A program made the position numbers and the translations under genes. The notes beneath the pieces are model-generated. The model saw only the letters and a list, made by a program, of their open reading frames with translations. It was not told the DNA's origin and ran no database searches. From contig NZ_CP085051.1 in NCBI RefSeq assembly GCF_020616335.1, positions 372,001-436,000 of the forward strand: 64,000 nt of DNA, written 5' to 3'. Positions 39,832-48,843 of the stretch are shown here, in pieces; the first letter of the stretch is position 1, and every line of letters starts with the position of its first letter. This DNA is from Corynebacterium uberis. Lineage in GTDB: Bacteria; Actinomycetota; Actinomycetes; Mycobacteriales; Mycobacteriaceae.

Positions 39832-40995
39832 GTGAAGGTCCTCTTCATCGCCCCACCGCTCTATGGACTGACCTACCCCATCATCACCCTGGCCCAAGCC
39901 TTCCGCACCGCAGGAGCCCGCACCATCGTGGCCACCGCCGGTGCCATGGCCACCAAAGTCGCCCACGCCGGGCTAGCCGCCTATGACGCCGCCCCCGACT
40001 GCGACGCCGACGCGGAGTACGCCCGCTGGGAGGACAAGCGCAAGCAGGCCCACGCCGGCACCCGCCCCATGGGCTTCCCCTTCTTCAGCGACCTGCTTAT
40101 CGACGCCGCCGATGCCCTCATCCAGGACTGGCACCCGGACCTGATCATCTACCCACCCTTAGGCGTGTGCGCCCGCGTGCTGGGGACCCGCCACGAGATC
40201 CCCACCGTCATGCAGACCGTCGGCTTTGCCCACCAGGCCCACCACGTGGACGTGGTCACCCAGGCGCTGCTGGACGCGCGCCCGGACCTGGGCCTTCAGG
40301 TAGCGGACCTGGCGGCCGATCGCGCGTGGATCGACGTCGCCCCGCCGAGCATGACCGTGTTGGAATGCCCCGCCCCGCAGTGCCTGCCCATGCGCTACGT
40401 GCCCTACAACGGCGGCGCCGTGGTAGGAAACCTGTGGCCGCGCCATACCCAGGACGATGCTGAATCGGATGCAGCACGGACCCCGCGCCGGGTGGCCGTG
40501 AGCCTGGGCACGCTCAAGCCGATGGTCGATGGGCTGGGCTTGCTCGCCACCATCCTCAACGGCCAGGACGATGCCGTAGCCGACGTGGACTACGTCATCC
40601 AACTGCGCCACAACGCGCGCGCCGAGCTGCCGGAGCGCCTGCCGGACAATGTGCGCGTGGTGGACTGGTTCCCCGGCGGCGTGCTCGATGATGCAGACCT
40701 GTTCATCCACCACGGCGGGGCGGGCAATACCTTGACCGCCCTGCACCACGGGGTGCCCCAGATTGTCTTTGGTCAGGGGGCGGACCGGCCGCTCAACGCT
40801 CGGCTTGTTGCCGATGCCGGCTGCGGGCTCATCCCCGGCGAGGACGGCCTGACCGCACAGCTGGTGGCAGGCGCGCTGGATGACGCCCAGCTGGCTGAGG
40901 CCGCGCGGCGCGTGCGCGCAGAGATGGCGCAGATGCCCAGCCCGGCGCAGGTGGTTGAGCAGCTGGCGGACCTGACCTCCCGGCAGCGCGGATAG
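39832..40995 (+). CDS. iroB: enterobactin C-glucosyltransferase (IroB-like)
   Basis: The 387-residue GT-B glycosyltransferase has many blocks I recognise from Salmonella/E. coli IroB. These are PPLYGL.YP..LAQAFR at the N-terminus, YPPLGV, VMQTVGF, WIDVAPPSM, YVPYNGGAV, VSLGT.KPMVDGL, and the donor-site block HHGGAGNTLTALH (HHGG from 293) followed by PQIVFGQGADRPLNAR. IroB attaches glucose by a C-C bond to the dihydroxybenzoyl rings of enterobactin, making salmochelin. The length matches IroB (about 370-390). GTG 39832 follows AAGAAAGG. The stop codon abuts the iroC ATG with no gap, so the pair is one operon. Confidence 0.9.
   Translation: MKVLFIAPPLYGLTYPIITLAQAFRTAGARTIVATAGAMATKVAHAGLAAYDAAPDCDADAEYARWEDKRKQAHAGTRPMGFPFFSDLLIDAADALIQDWHPDLIIYPPLGVCARVLGTRHEIPTVMQTVGFAHQAHHVDVVTQALLDARPDLGLQVADLAADRAWIDVAPPSMTVLECPAPQCLPMRYVPYNGGAVVGNLWPRHTQDDAESDAARTPRRVAVSLGTLKPMVDGLGLLATILNGQDDAVADVDYVIQLRHNARAELPERLPDNVRVVDWFPGGVLDDADLFIHHGGAGNTLTALHHGVPQIVFGQGADRPLNARLVADAGCGLIPGEDGLTAQLVAGALDDAQLAEAARRVRAEMAQMPSPAQVVEQLADLTSRQRG
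40095..40105 (-). repeat. CGTCGATAAGC motif, copy 7
   Basis: Exact 11-mer, minus orientation, within iroB, where the plus strand reads LLIDAAD. Confidence 0.85.
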
Positions 40996-43900
40996 ATGGT
41001 CGGCCCAGGTGTGCGGCTCATAGTGGCCGAAGTTCGCCATCACGCGCGGCAATTGTGGTGGATTCTCGCGGTCACGGTGATCAGCGTCAGCGGCATGGTG
41101 CTCACCCCGCTGCTGACGCGAGGGGCGCTCAATGACGCCGTGGTGCAGCGCGTCGATCGAGTGACCTGGTGCGCACTGGGCATCGTGGCGCTGGCCGCGG
41201 TGGACTTTGCGGGCGATTATGTGCGCCGATGGTTCGCCGGGAAGCTGTCGCTGGATGTGCAACACCGGCTGCGGGTGCGCATGTACGCCGCCGCACAGAA
41301 CAGCTCGGCGGCGCAGTCGGGATTGCTGAGCCCACACGAGATTGTGACGCGGACCAACTCGGATTTGCAGCAGATCCAGCTGGTCTTGACCATGATCCCC
41401 GTGCCCGTCGCCGTGGCGGTCTATTACACCCTGGGCCTGGGGTTGATGCTGTGGCTTTCGGTGCCGTTGACGCTCATTGTCGTGCTGACGGTCGTGGTCT
41501 TCGGGTGCGTGGTGGCGCGAGTGCGCATTGTGGTTACCGATGTCGCCGGACAGGTCCAAGACCTGTTCAGCGTGTTCGGCCAGCTCGTCGCCGAGCTGGT
41601 GTCCGCGCATACCTTGATTGTGTCGGAGGGGTTGCAGCACCGCGGCCTCGCCGCGGTCAAGGAGGTCACGTCCAGGCTGTATCAGGCGCGGATGAGTTTG
41701 GCGCGCACGCAGGCCCCCCTGTCCGCGGCTTTGCAGGTCATCCCCTGGTGTGGGCAGCTGGCCGTGGTGGGTGTGGGCGCGCTGTTGGTTATTCGCGGGT
41801 CCGTGGATGTGGGGGCGTTGGTCGCGTTTTCCCTGTATCTGGGCATGCTGGTGGGCCCGACTCGGGTGCTGGCCATGTATGTGATTAACCTGTCGCGGGC
41901 GGTGCCCAGCATGAACAGGGTGGCTGCGGTCTTAGCCGCCCCGGCGGTGGATGTGAGCGCTGGGCGTCCTGCCCCGCAGGGCGCAGACATGGAGCTGGCG
42001 TTGACCAAGCAACAGCCGCCTATACGGGTGCGCCCTGGTGCGGTGCTGGTGGTGGATTGTCCATCGTCGGCGCAGGTGGAACACGTCTGCGCGTTGCTAG
42101 CGCGCAGCGAGCAAGCCTCGCAGTGCCCCGGTTCGGTGCGCCTGGGTGGGTGCGCGGTAGAGGATTTGTCTTTGGAGTCCTATTGGCGCGAGGTAGTCAC
42201 CGTGGGGCGCGCGCCCTTCTTTGCCACGGGCAGCATCGCGCAGGCGTTGTGCGATGGCCAGGAGTGGGACGCCGCACGGGGACAGGCGGCGCTGCGGGTT
42301 GCGGGTCTTGATGCGCTCATAGCGCAGCTACCCGGCGGTACGGACTATGAGCTGACCGAGGGGGCGGAGAATCTTTCCGGGGGCCAACGGGCGCGCCTGG
42401 CCGTGGCGCGCGCATGGTATTCGCAGGCCCCGTGGCTGGTGTTGCAGGAGCCCGCGGCGGCGGTGGATCCGGTGACCGCTGCGGAGGTCTTTGGGCGGCT
42501 GGGGCGGGCCGTGGGGGCGTCGCAAAGCAGCAGGGGCGTCATCGTGGTGACCACGGATGCCGCCGCGGTGGCGCGTGCGATACCGGAGGCGGTGCTGGTG
42601 GAGGCTCCGGTGCAAGACGCGCAGCCGGCCGCCGACGCGCAGGCGCGAACACCGCAGCTGAGCTCTGTGTGGGATGGCCCCGGCGCGCAGGTGGTCACGG
42701 AAGAACAGGCGTTGCGGGTGCGCACCCTGGTGGCGCGCTCGGGGTGGCGTTTTGTGTGCGCGGCGCTGTTGATGCTGATCACCACGGGGCTCACGGTGGG
42801 CTTCTCGCGGGTGTACGATCACGTGCTTACCAGCGCCTCCCCGCCGCAGGATGCCGCCTACCCCACGCGGTGGTTGCTTCTTGCAGTGGCCATCGTGGTG
42901 GCCTGGGCGATCATCGACTGCGTGCAGGCAATCGTGTGTGCCACGGCGGCAGAAACGGTGCAGCGCCAGGTGCGGCGTCTTGCGGCCCAGCAGGTGGTGC
43001 TCACCCCGGTGGGGATTGCTCGCAGCACGCGCCGCGGCGAGGTGTTGACCAAGGTGGTCGCGGATGTGGAATCCTTGGCCCGATTTTTGCAGCAGGGGCT
43101 GGCGCCGGCGCTGTCCGCACTCATCACCATCGTTGTGGTGGCCGTATCCATGCTGGTTATCGCCCCTGGGGTGACCAGCGTGGCGTTGACCAACGTGGTG
43201 ATCGTGGTGGGGGCGACGGTGGTGTTCAATGTGGTGCTGGACCGCAGCTATACCCGGGCGCGCCGCCACATGGGCCAGGTCAACGCGGCGCTGGATGAGG
43301 ATACGCGCGGCCGGGATCACGTGATGCGCAGTGGGCAGGCCCGGCAGGCAGGAAACCGCTTTGCGGCGTTGTCTGATACTTACGCTCGGGCGCGGCTGCG
43401 CGCGCAAAAGGCGATGGCCTTCTACTTCCCGTTCGTGGCGTTTAATGCGCAGGTCACCACGGCCCTGGTGGTGTGGCTGTGCGCGCGCGAGATCGCCGCG
43501 GGCCAGCTGGGGGTGGGGGTGTGCGCGGCGTTGCTGTTGTTAGCCGGACAGCTCTTCGGCCCCGTCCAGCAGGTGGCCTCCATCATCGATGGCTGGAAGC
43601 AGGCCACCGTGGCGGCCCTGAAGCTCAACGAGTTCTTTGCCCAACCGCGCGAACCCCTTGACCAGGCCACCGTCGAGCCGGCACCGCGGCCACGCCATCC
43701 CGGCGAATTGAGCGTTGATCAGGTCTCGTGGGGCTACGCGGCCGATGCGCCCGTGGTGCGCAACGTGTCCCTGCGCGTGCCCGCGGGCCAGGTGTTGGGC
43801 ATCGTGGGGCAGTCCGGCGCGGGCAAGACCACGTTGATCCGCCTGTGCGCGGGGCTCGAGCACCCGCAGCAGGGCCGCATCATCGCGGAAGGGTGGTGCG

Positions 43901-44472
43901 AGTCGCGCGCGCACCGCGATGCTTATCGACGCCGCGTGAGCTACCTGCCCCAAGAACCCATCCTGCTCAGCGCGAGCATCCGCACTACGATCACGGCGAG
44001 CGACCTCACCGGGGGAGGGGCGGCAGCCACACCTATCGATGCCGCACGGTTGGACTATGCCGTGCGCGCGGCGGGGCTGACTAACACGGTGAGCGTGCTG
44101 CCCGGCGGGCTGGATTATGTTGTGGGCGCCCAAGCCAGCGAATTGCCGGACCAGGATCGCCAGCGGGTCAGCATCGCGCGGGTGCTCTACAGCCAGGCCC
44201 CCATCGTGGTGTTGGACGAGCCCTCGGCCGCGATGACCGATGCGGAACAGCGCAGCCTCATCGCGGCCGTGCGCGAGCAGGGCCGCACGTGTGTGGTGGT
44301 CACCCACCAGCCGGCCACTGCGGCGGCGTGCGATCAGGTGGCCGTCCTGGAGGCAGGCCAGCTGGCCTGCGTGGGCGACCCGGCGCACCTCCAGCAGCAG
44401 GGTGGCAATGCCTTCGCCCGGTGGTGGGCGGCGGGATCACGCCAGTACCCGGAGGCTACCGGCGCTGACTAG
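40996..44472 (+). CDS. iroC: fused ABC exporter TMD-NBD-TMD-NBD (IroC-like)
   Basis: The 1158-residue protein consists of two ABC exporter halves fused head to tail, the architecture of the salmochelin exporter IroC, and it directly follows iroB. The halves are complementary. NBD1 has an intact signature LSGGQ (460-464) but no P-loop (DCPSSAQ at 354-360), a Walker B with Gln484 in place of Asp, and Thr520 in place of the H-loop His. NBD2 has an intact P-loop GQSGAGKTT (938-946), Walker B VVLDEP and His1104, but its signature reads LPDQD (1050-1054). Pairing of the halves would therefore give one consensus and one degenerate ATP site. The predicted role is export of the glucosylated siderophore. 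Confidence 0.9.
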   Translation: MVGPGVRLIVAEVRHHARQLWWILAVTVISVSGMVLTPLLTRGALNDAVVQRVDRVTWCALGIVALAAVDFAGDYVRRWFAGKLSLDVQHRLRVRMYAAAQNSSAAQSGLLSPHEIVTRTNSDLQQIQLVLTMIPVPVAVAVYYTLGLGLMLWLSVPLTLIVVLTVVVFGCVVARVRIVVTDVAGQVQDLFSVFGQLVAELVSAHTLIVSEGLQHRGLAAVKEVTSRLYQARMSLARTQAPLSAALQVIPWCGQLAVVGVGALLVIRGSVDVGALVAFSLYLGMLVGPTRVLAMYVINLSRAVPSMNRVAAVLAAPAVDVSAGRPAPQGADMELALTKQQPPIRVRPGAVLVVDCPSSAQVEHVCALLARSEQASQCPGSVRLGGCAVEDLSLESYWREVVTVGRAPFFATGSIAQALCDGQEWDAARGQAALRVAGLDALIAQLPGGTDYELTEGAENLSGGQRARLAVARAWYSQAPWLVLQEPAAAVDPVTAAEVFGRLGRAVGASQSSRGVIVVTTDAAAVARAIPEAVLVEAPVQDAQPAADAQARTPQLSSVWDGPGAQVVTEEQALRVRTLVARSGWRFVCAALLMLITTGLTVGFSRVYDHVLTSASPPQDAAYPTRWLLLAVAIVVAWAIIDCVQAIVCATAAETVQRQVRRLAAQQVVLTPVGIARSTRRGEVLTKVVADVESLARFLQQGLAPALSALITIVVVAVSMLVIAPGVTSVALTNVVIVVGATVVFNVVLDRSYTRARRHMGQVNAALDEDTRGRDHVMRSGQARQAGNRFAALSDTYARARLRAQKAMAFYFPFVAFNAQVTTALVVWLCAREIAAGQLGVGVCAALLLLAGQLFGPVQQVASIIDGWKQATVAALKLNEFFAQPREPLDQATVEPAPRPRHPGELSVDQVSWGYAADAPVVRNVSLRVPAGQVLGIVGQSGAGKTTLIRLCAGLEHPQQGRIIAEGWCESRAHRDAYRRRVSYLPQEPILLSASIRTTITASDLTGGGAAATPIDAARLDYAVRAAGLTNTVSVLPGGLDYVVGAQASELPDQDRQRVSIARVLYSQAPIVVLDEPSAAMTDAEQRSLIAAVREQGRTCVVVTHQPATAAACDQVAVLEAGQLACVGDPAHLQQQGGNAFARWWAAGSRQYPEATGAD
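43921..43931 (-). repeat. CGTCGATAAGC motif, copy 8
   Basis: Exact 11-mer, minus orientation, in iroC in a different reading frame (plus strand AYRRRV), so not explained by a shared peptide. Confidence 0.85.
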
Positions 44473-44625
44473 CCTCGCCTGCCCGGTAGGCGTTGCCGGG
44501 CAGCCGCGCGAGCAGGGCCATCGGCGGGTGTCCTGCTACTTTGGGGCCAACACCTCCACGATCACGCAGAGCGCCAAGCTGGTGGGGCGGTGACGCGAAA
44601 ATACATAACGCACAGTGAGGTACGC

Positions 44626-45128
44626 ATGGTGGACAAACTCACGTTTCATGAACTCGCCTGGGCCCCGGGCCCGACTAGGGCCTTGATGGCCGCACTTCTC
44701 TGGGGGCTTGGGCTGGTATTCCTGTTCCTTGGAGGGATCAGCTTTTATATCTGGTGTGGCGTTTTTGCCCTCGTTGGATTTTCGTGCGCCATCTTTAACG
44801 TCTCCACAAAATGTGCCGAAGGTGGGGTCCTGTGCGTGTATGTCTGCGGCATTCGCATCTTTAAGGTGGATGCCGCGCAGGTGCGTTCCATACGCCTGGT
44901 GAACAATGCTGCGACGTCCTGGACTACCCGCTGGCTTTTTGGCCTGTACATCGCGGGCCGACGGAAATGGTGGGCTGCGGCAGGGGTCCCGTGGTGGAGA
45001 TTGACGCCGGTGAAAAGGCTCTGCTTGTGACGCTGGGCAGGCATGAGGAGCTGGCCAGGGTCGTGGCGGGTGTGACGGGCCGAAGCGTGGACGAGATTGT
45101 AGGGGAAACGAGCATCCTGGGAATCTAG
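44626..45128 (+). pseudogene. frameshifted two-pass membrane protein gene
   Basis: From ATG 44626 (5 bases after GAGG) the frame encodes about 134 residues with two hydrophobic segments, then runs into an unconvincing tail VPWWRLTPVKRLCL and a stop at 45030. Adding one G in the CCGTGGTGG stretch near 44991 would continue the protein as GVPVVEIDAGEKALLVTLGRHEEL and end it naturally at TAG 45126-45128. The reading frame therefore seems broken by a one-base loss, either a real mutation or a sequencing error. The restored protein (about 167 residues) resembles a bacterial two-helix plus beta-domain membrane protein. It lies between iroC and the SdpI gene. Confidence 0.7.
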
Positions 45129-45277
45129 TTTCACACCAAAACGCCGAGGTTCTTGTGGGTGTGCGCCGTGGGGACGCGTAGTGGGACCGGTGATGACCGC
45201 AGTTCCCACGACCCGCGATGAAACGTCGGTTGCGGCCAGGATTCCGGTAAAGCCAGGCAGCGATGGGAAAGGAAAAG

Positions 45278-45664
45278 ATGGCAGTGTGGATCACTGTCCT
45301 GACCGGATTGCTTTCTCTGTTTTGCGCACTCCTTTTTGCCCTTATTGCAGAGAAGAGCCGCCGGGGAACCCTGCCGCGGAATCCGATTGTGGGCATTCGA
45401 TTGCCCAGCACCATGCAATCCGACGAGGCCTGGAAGGTAGCTCACCAGCGGACCTGGATAGGCACCGCTCTTGTCGCCCTTCTATTTCTTGTGGGCAGCA
45501 TCTTCATGCTTGCCTGCTGGGAAATAACAGACATCTCCGATGCGGTTGTGGTGGCTGTCATATTGAGTGCGGCGGTGCCTGTCTTAGTGGTTCAGGCATC
45601 GTGCGCAAAGAAGGCAGCTCTGGGTTGGGTGGAAGCGCCCCCAAAGGGGACGGATGAAGCATGA
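45278..45664 (+). CDS. SdpI-family membrane protein
   Basis: The 128-residue protein has three hydrophobic segments. The SdpI-family signature NPIVGIRLPSTMQSDEAWKVAHQ follows the first helix (residues about 35-57). SdpI is the immunity protein against the SDP toxin in Bacillus, but most family members have no known toxin. ATG 45278 is preferred (GGAAAGGAAAAG upstream); ATG 45263 would add five residues. It is a plus-strand passenger within the siderophore cluster, with no toxin gene visible nearby. Confidence 0.8.
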   Translation: MAVWITVLTGLLSLFCALLFALIAEKSRRGTLPRNPIVGIRLPSTMQSDEAWKVAHQRTWIGTALVALLFLVGSIFMLACWEITDISDAVVVAVILSAAVPVLVVQASCAKKAALGWVEAPPKGTDEA

Positions 45665-45847
45665 GCGGGCAACCTAGGAAGGGGAAAAGAGGGTGTGGCG
45701 CTGTGTGGGCATTCAGGGCCGCATGCGAGGCAGCCACCCATCATGTGTGACTGTGCACAGCGCGACGCTGACGGTGGCCGGCTCGGTGGGTGGTGCGGTA
45801 GGCCTTGGCCTTGGTTGTGGGGTCAAGGCCAAGGATGCCGCGGGGCA

Positions 45848-46075
45848 TTAGACCAGCAGGGCCACCCACTCATCCAGGGTGGGGGCCATCATGATCTGGT
45901 TGAAGTCCACCTCTGCGCCGTCGGCGCGCCAGTTTTCCACCAGCATGACGGTGCGCAGTGAGTCGAGTCCCTGGTCGGCCAGCGGAGTGGTGGGGTTGAC
46001 CTCGTCGGGGGTAATGCCGAGGGCTTCGGCAATGTCGGCGGTGATGCGCTCGCGGGTCAGTGTGGTCTCGGCCAT
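45848..46075 (-). CDS. free-standing aryl carrier protein
   Basis: The 75-residue carrier protein has the phosphopantetheine motif DQGLDSLR with Ser39. In E. coli this domain is the C-terminal part of EntB; here it is a separate gene at the end of the ent operon. It should carry 2,3-dihydroxybenzoate, loaded by EntE, to the condensation domain of EntF. It lies 3 bp after entE. It must be activated by a phosphopantetheinyl transferase, which is not encoded in this window. Confidence 0.9.
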   Translation of the reverse strand: MAETTLTRERITADIAEALGITPDEVNPTTPLADQGLDSLRTVMLVENWRADGAEVDFNQIMMAPTLDEWVALLV

Positions 46076-46078
46076 GGG

Positions 46079-47713
46079 CTATTCTCCTTGGGTTTCAGTG
46101 TCGGTCAGCAGTGCGGCGAGTTTGCGGCGCAGGGCCTTGCGGGAGATCTTGCCCACGCCGGTCAGTGGGAAGGAGTCCGCGAATTCAAAGCGGTCCGGGA
46201 TCTTGTAGGTGGCCACGCCGCGTTCGCGCAGGAAGTCGCGCAGGTCTGCGGCGGTGGGGGTCTCAGCGCTGATCACGTAGGCACACGAGCGCTCGCCGAG
46301 GTAGTCGTCGGGGACGGCGACTAAGGCGGCGTCGATAACCGCTGGGTGGGCGATGAGATGGTTTTCAATCTCCTCGGCAGAAACTTTCTCCCCGCCGCGG
46401 TTGATCTGGTCCTTGTCGCGGCCCTCCACAACCAGGTGGCCGCTGGGCAGTTGGCGCACGATGTCGCCGGTGCGGTAGAAGCCGTCGGGGGTAAAGGAGC
46501 CCGGGTCGGCGCCGTGGAAGTAGCCGCGGATGGTGTAGGGCCCGCGGGTAAACAGGTTGCCGCGCTCGCTGTCCGGCACGGGGTTGCCTTCATCGTCGAG
46601 GATGAGGATTTCATCGTCGGGGGAGATGGGCCGGCCCTGGGTGCCCACGACGAGCTCGTCGGGGTCCTCGTTGCGGGTGTAGTTGACCAGCCCTTCGGCC
46701 ATGCCAAAGACTTGGCGCAGCCGGCAGCCGAGGACGGGGCGCACGCGCGCGGCGGCCTCCGGGGTGAACTTCGCGCCGCCGACGCCGAGCTCTTCGAGGG
46801 TGTCTAGGGTGGCGTCGATGCGCGGGCGCATCTGTAGCCACATCATTGCCAGCGGTGGGACGGCGCAGGTGTAGGTGATTTTCTCGGCGTCGATAAGCCG
46901 AAACACTGAGGTCGGCGTGGGGTCCTCGGTGAGCACGCAGCACCCGCCGGCGCCGATGACGCCCAGAATGCCCGGCGAGCTCATAGTGAAATTGTGCGAA
47001 ACCGGCAGCACCACCAGCATGCGGGTGTCCTGCGTGATGTGGCAGATGCGGTTGGACTCGCGCACGGAATACAGGTAGTCCGCGTGAGCGCGCGGAATGA
47101 GCTTAGGAATACCCGTCGTGCCACCGGAGACCTGCAAAAAGGCCAGGGACTCCGGATCCACCTCAGCAGGCTTATCGACGCCCCGGGGGTCCTCCTCCAG
47201 CGCATCCTCACCGCACACGATGAGCTGCGTATCCGCCCCCAGGGAGGCGATCACCTCGGCGGCGATGGCCGGGAAATCCACCCCTCCGCGCGCCTGCGTG
47301 GTCACCAGCGCCGCAGCCTGAGTCTCCCGCAGGAAGTGCGTCAACTCCGCGCCCCGGTGGGCCGGCAGCGCGAAAACGGGGCGCGCCCCCAGATAAAACA
47401 CCGCAAACACCACGCGGAAATACTCCACCACGTTGGGCAGCTGGACCAGCACAAAGTCATCCCGGCCAATGCCGTGCTCAGCCAGCGCCGCCGCAGTGCT
47501 GCGCACGGCAGCCAGCAACTCCGCATAGGTCCAGCGCACCTCCTGGCCAGCCAGGTCATGGCCCACCAGCGCCGGGGCGTCCGGGTGAGCGGCGGCAGCC
47601 TGCGGCAGCCAGGTGGCTAAGGTGTCCTCATTCCAGTACCCGGCCGCGCGGTAGCGGCGCGCAAACTCCTCAGGAAACAGGGCGGCATTCTTCTCCGTCA
47701 CAGCACCAATCAT
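46079..47713 (-). CDS. entE: 2,3-dihydroxybenzoate-AMP ligase
   Basis: The 544-residue stand-alone adenylation enzyme activates dihydroxybenzoate and loads it on the aryl carrier protein. Marks are the AMP-binding motif SGGTTGIPKLIPR, the PVSHNFTMSSPG pocket segment typical of EntE/DhbE, YRTGD, and the C-terminal GKISRKALR lysine. The ATG overlaps the entC stop (ATGA). Two CGTCGATAAGC motifs lie within the gene, in opposite orientations. Confidence 0.95.
   Translation of the reverse strand: MIGAVTEKNAALFPEEFARRYRAAGYWNEDTLATWLPQAAAAHPDAPALVGHDLAGQEVRWTYAELLAAVRSTAAALAEHGIGRDDFVLVQLPNVVEYFRVVFAVFYLGARPVFALPAHRGAELTHFLRETQAAALVTTQARGGVDFPAIAAEVIASLGADTQLIVCGEDALEEDPRGVDKPAEVDPESLAFLQVSGGTTGIPKLIPRAHADYLYSVRESNRICHITQDTRMLVVLPVSHNFTMSSPGILGVIGAGGCCVLTEDPTPTSVFRLIDAEKITYTCAVPPLAMMWLQMRPRIDATLDTLEELGVGGAKFTPEAAARVRPVLGCRLRQVFGMAEGLVNYTRNEDPDELVVGTQGRPISPDDEILILDDEGNPVPDSERGNLFTRGPYTIRGYFHGADPGSFTPDGFYRTGDIVRQLPSGHLVVEGRDKDQINRGGEKVSAEEIENHLIAHPAVIDAALVAVPDDYLGERSCAYVISAETPTAADLRDFLRERGVATYKIPDRFEFADSFPLTGVGKISRKALRRKLAALLTDTETQGE
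46888..46898 (+). repeat. CGTCGATAAGC motif, copy 9
   Basis: Exact 11-mer (GGCGTCGATAAGC), plus orientation, in entE, where the gene strand reads RLIDAEK. Confidence 0.85.
47170..47180 (-). repeat. CGTCGATAAGC motif, copy 10
   Basis: Exact 11-mer, minus orientation, in entE, encoding RGVDKPAE. Confidence 0.85.
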
Positions 47714-48843
47714 CCTTCCTTGTGGCTCAAACCATCTAGCGTATCTACGCCCAGCGCCGCGCGCACCGGGCCCAACTTGGTGGACGTTTCCGCCACCTCC
47801 ACATCCGGGTCAGAGGTGGCCACTAGGCCGCCGCCGGCATGCGCGATGACCTGCGTGCCGGCGACCACCGCGCTGCGGATGACCACCCGCCACTCGCCGT
47901 TGCCGGCGCTATCAGACCAGCCCACCGCCCCGGCATAGAAGCCGCGATCCGGCTCCCGGCGCGCCAACTCCTCGCGCGCCTCGGCGCTGGGGAAGCCCGC
48001 CACCGCCGGGGTGGGATGCAGCGCCTGCGCCAGCTCCAGGGCGCTGACCTTCGGGTCTTTGAGCTGGCCGGTGATCCGGGTGCCCAGGTGCCAGGTAAAC
48101 GCCGTGCGCGTCAGGCTCGGGCGCGCCGGGATGATCAGCTCGGTGCACAGGGGCTCGAGCACGCGGCGGATCTCCCGGGTGACGTAGGAGTGCTCATCAA
48201 GATCCTTGGCAGACAGCATCAGCTCCGTGGCGCGGGCCTGATCCTCCACCGGGTCCACGCTGCGCGGGGCGGTGCCCGCCAGGGGGTGCGACTCAATGTA
48301 GGGGCCGCGCTTGTATATCAGCAGCTCCGGGCTGGAGCCCACCAGCCACTGCCGGGCGTGGGTAGGGCCGGCGCTGGACAGGTCCACCAGGTGCCCGTGG
48401 CCGGTACCCGAATGCGCGATGAAGCGACTGAGCAGGACCTCCGGGTCGGCGGGCTTGTCCAGCTCAAAGGCCATCGCCCGGGATAACACCAGCTTGCGCA
48501 ACTGCCCGTCGCGCAGGGTGCGCACGGCTTGGGCCACGCGCTGGCGATGCTCGTTGGCGCTGGGAATCGCGCGCTGCCCGACCACCCGGGCAGGAGAGTC
48601 AGCAGGGGTGCGAAACTCCGGTGCGCCGTGGCTAAACCAGTACCGCAGCGGGGTAAACAACGCCGGGGCATCCGTGGGGTGGAAGGGCAACGCGCCGGCG
48701 ATGAGGCTAGGGCGCTGCGTGCCGCCGGCATGCAACGCCGTGATGGCCTGGCGCACATCCGGCCAGCTGCGCTGCGCCCCAATGCCTAACAGCGTGGAGC
48801 GGCTATCCGTCAAGACCAGACTATGGGCGGTATCGGAGGTCAC
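47710..48843 (-). CDS. entC: isochorismate synthase
   Basis: The 377-residue chorismate-utilising enzyme converts chorismate to isochorismate, the entry step to dihydroxybenzoate. Family blocks are KLVLSRAMAFEL, ESHPLAGTAPRS, SAKDLDEHSYVTREI, LHPTPAVAGFP and the C-terminal GRGFYAGAVGW-type segment (here PDRGFYAGAVGW). The start is GTG 48843, overlapping the entB stop as GTGA. The end overlaps entE. Confidence 0.95.
   Translation of the reverse strand: MTSDTAHSLVLTDSRSTLLGIGAQRSWPDVRQAITALHAGGTQRPSLIAGALPFHPTDAPALFTPLRYWFSHGAPEFRTPADSPARVVGQRAIPSANEHRQRVAQAVRTLRDGQLRKLVLSRAMAFELDKPADPEVLLSRFIAHSGTGHGHLVDLSSAGPTHARQWLVGSSPELLIYKRGPYIESHPLAGTAPRSVDPVEDQARATELMLSAKDLDEHSYVTREIRRVLEPLCTELIIPARPSLTRTAFTWHLGTRITGQLKDPKVSALELAQALHPTPAVAGFPSAEAREELARREPDRGFYAGAVGWSDSAGNGEWRVVIRSAVVAGTQVIAHAGGGLVATSDPDVEVAETSTKLGPVRAALGVDTLDGLSHKEG

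Noticed and set aside
43153..43930. Idea that all CGTCGATAAGC copies merely reflect a conserved VDK or LID peptide
   Set aside because: Copy 8 is read as AYRRR, five copies are non-coding, and the host proteins are unrelated.
45278..45664. SdpI gene as proof of a toxin-immunity pair
   Set aside because: No candidate SDP-like toxin frame lies nearby, and most SdpI-family proteins have no known toxin.
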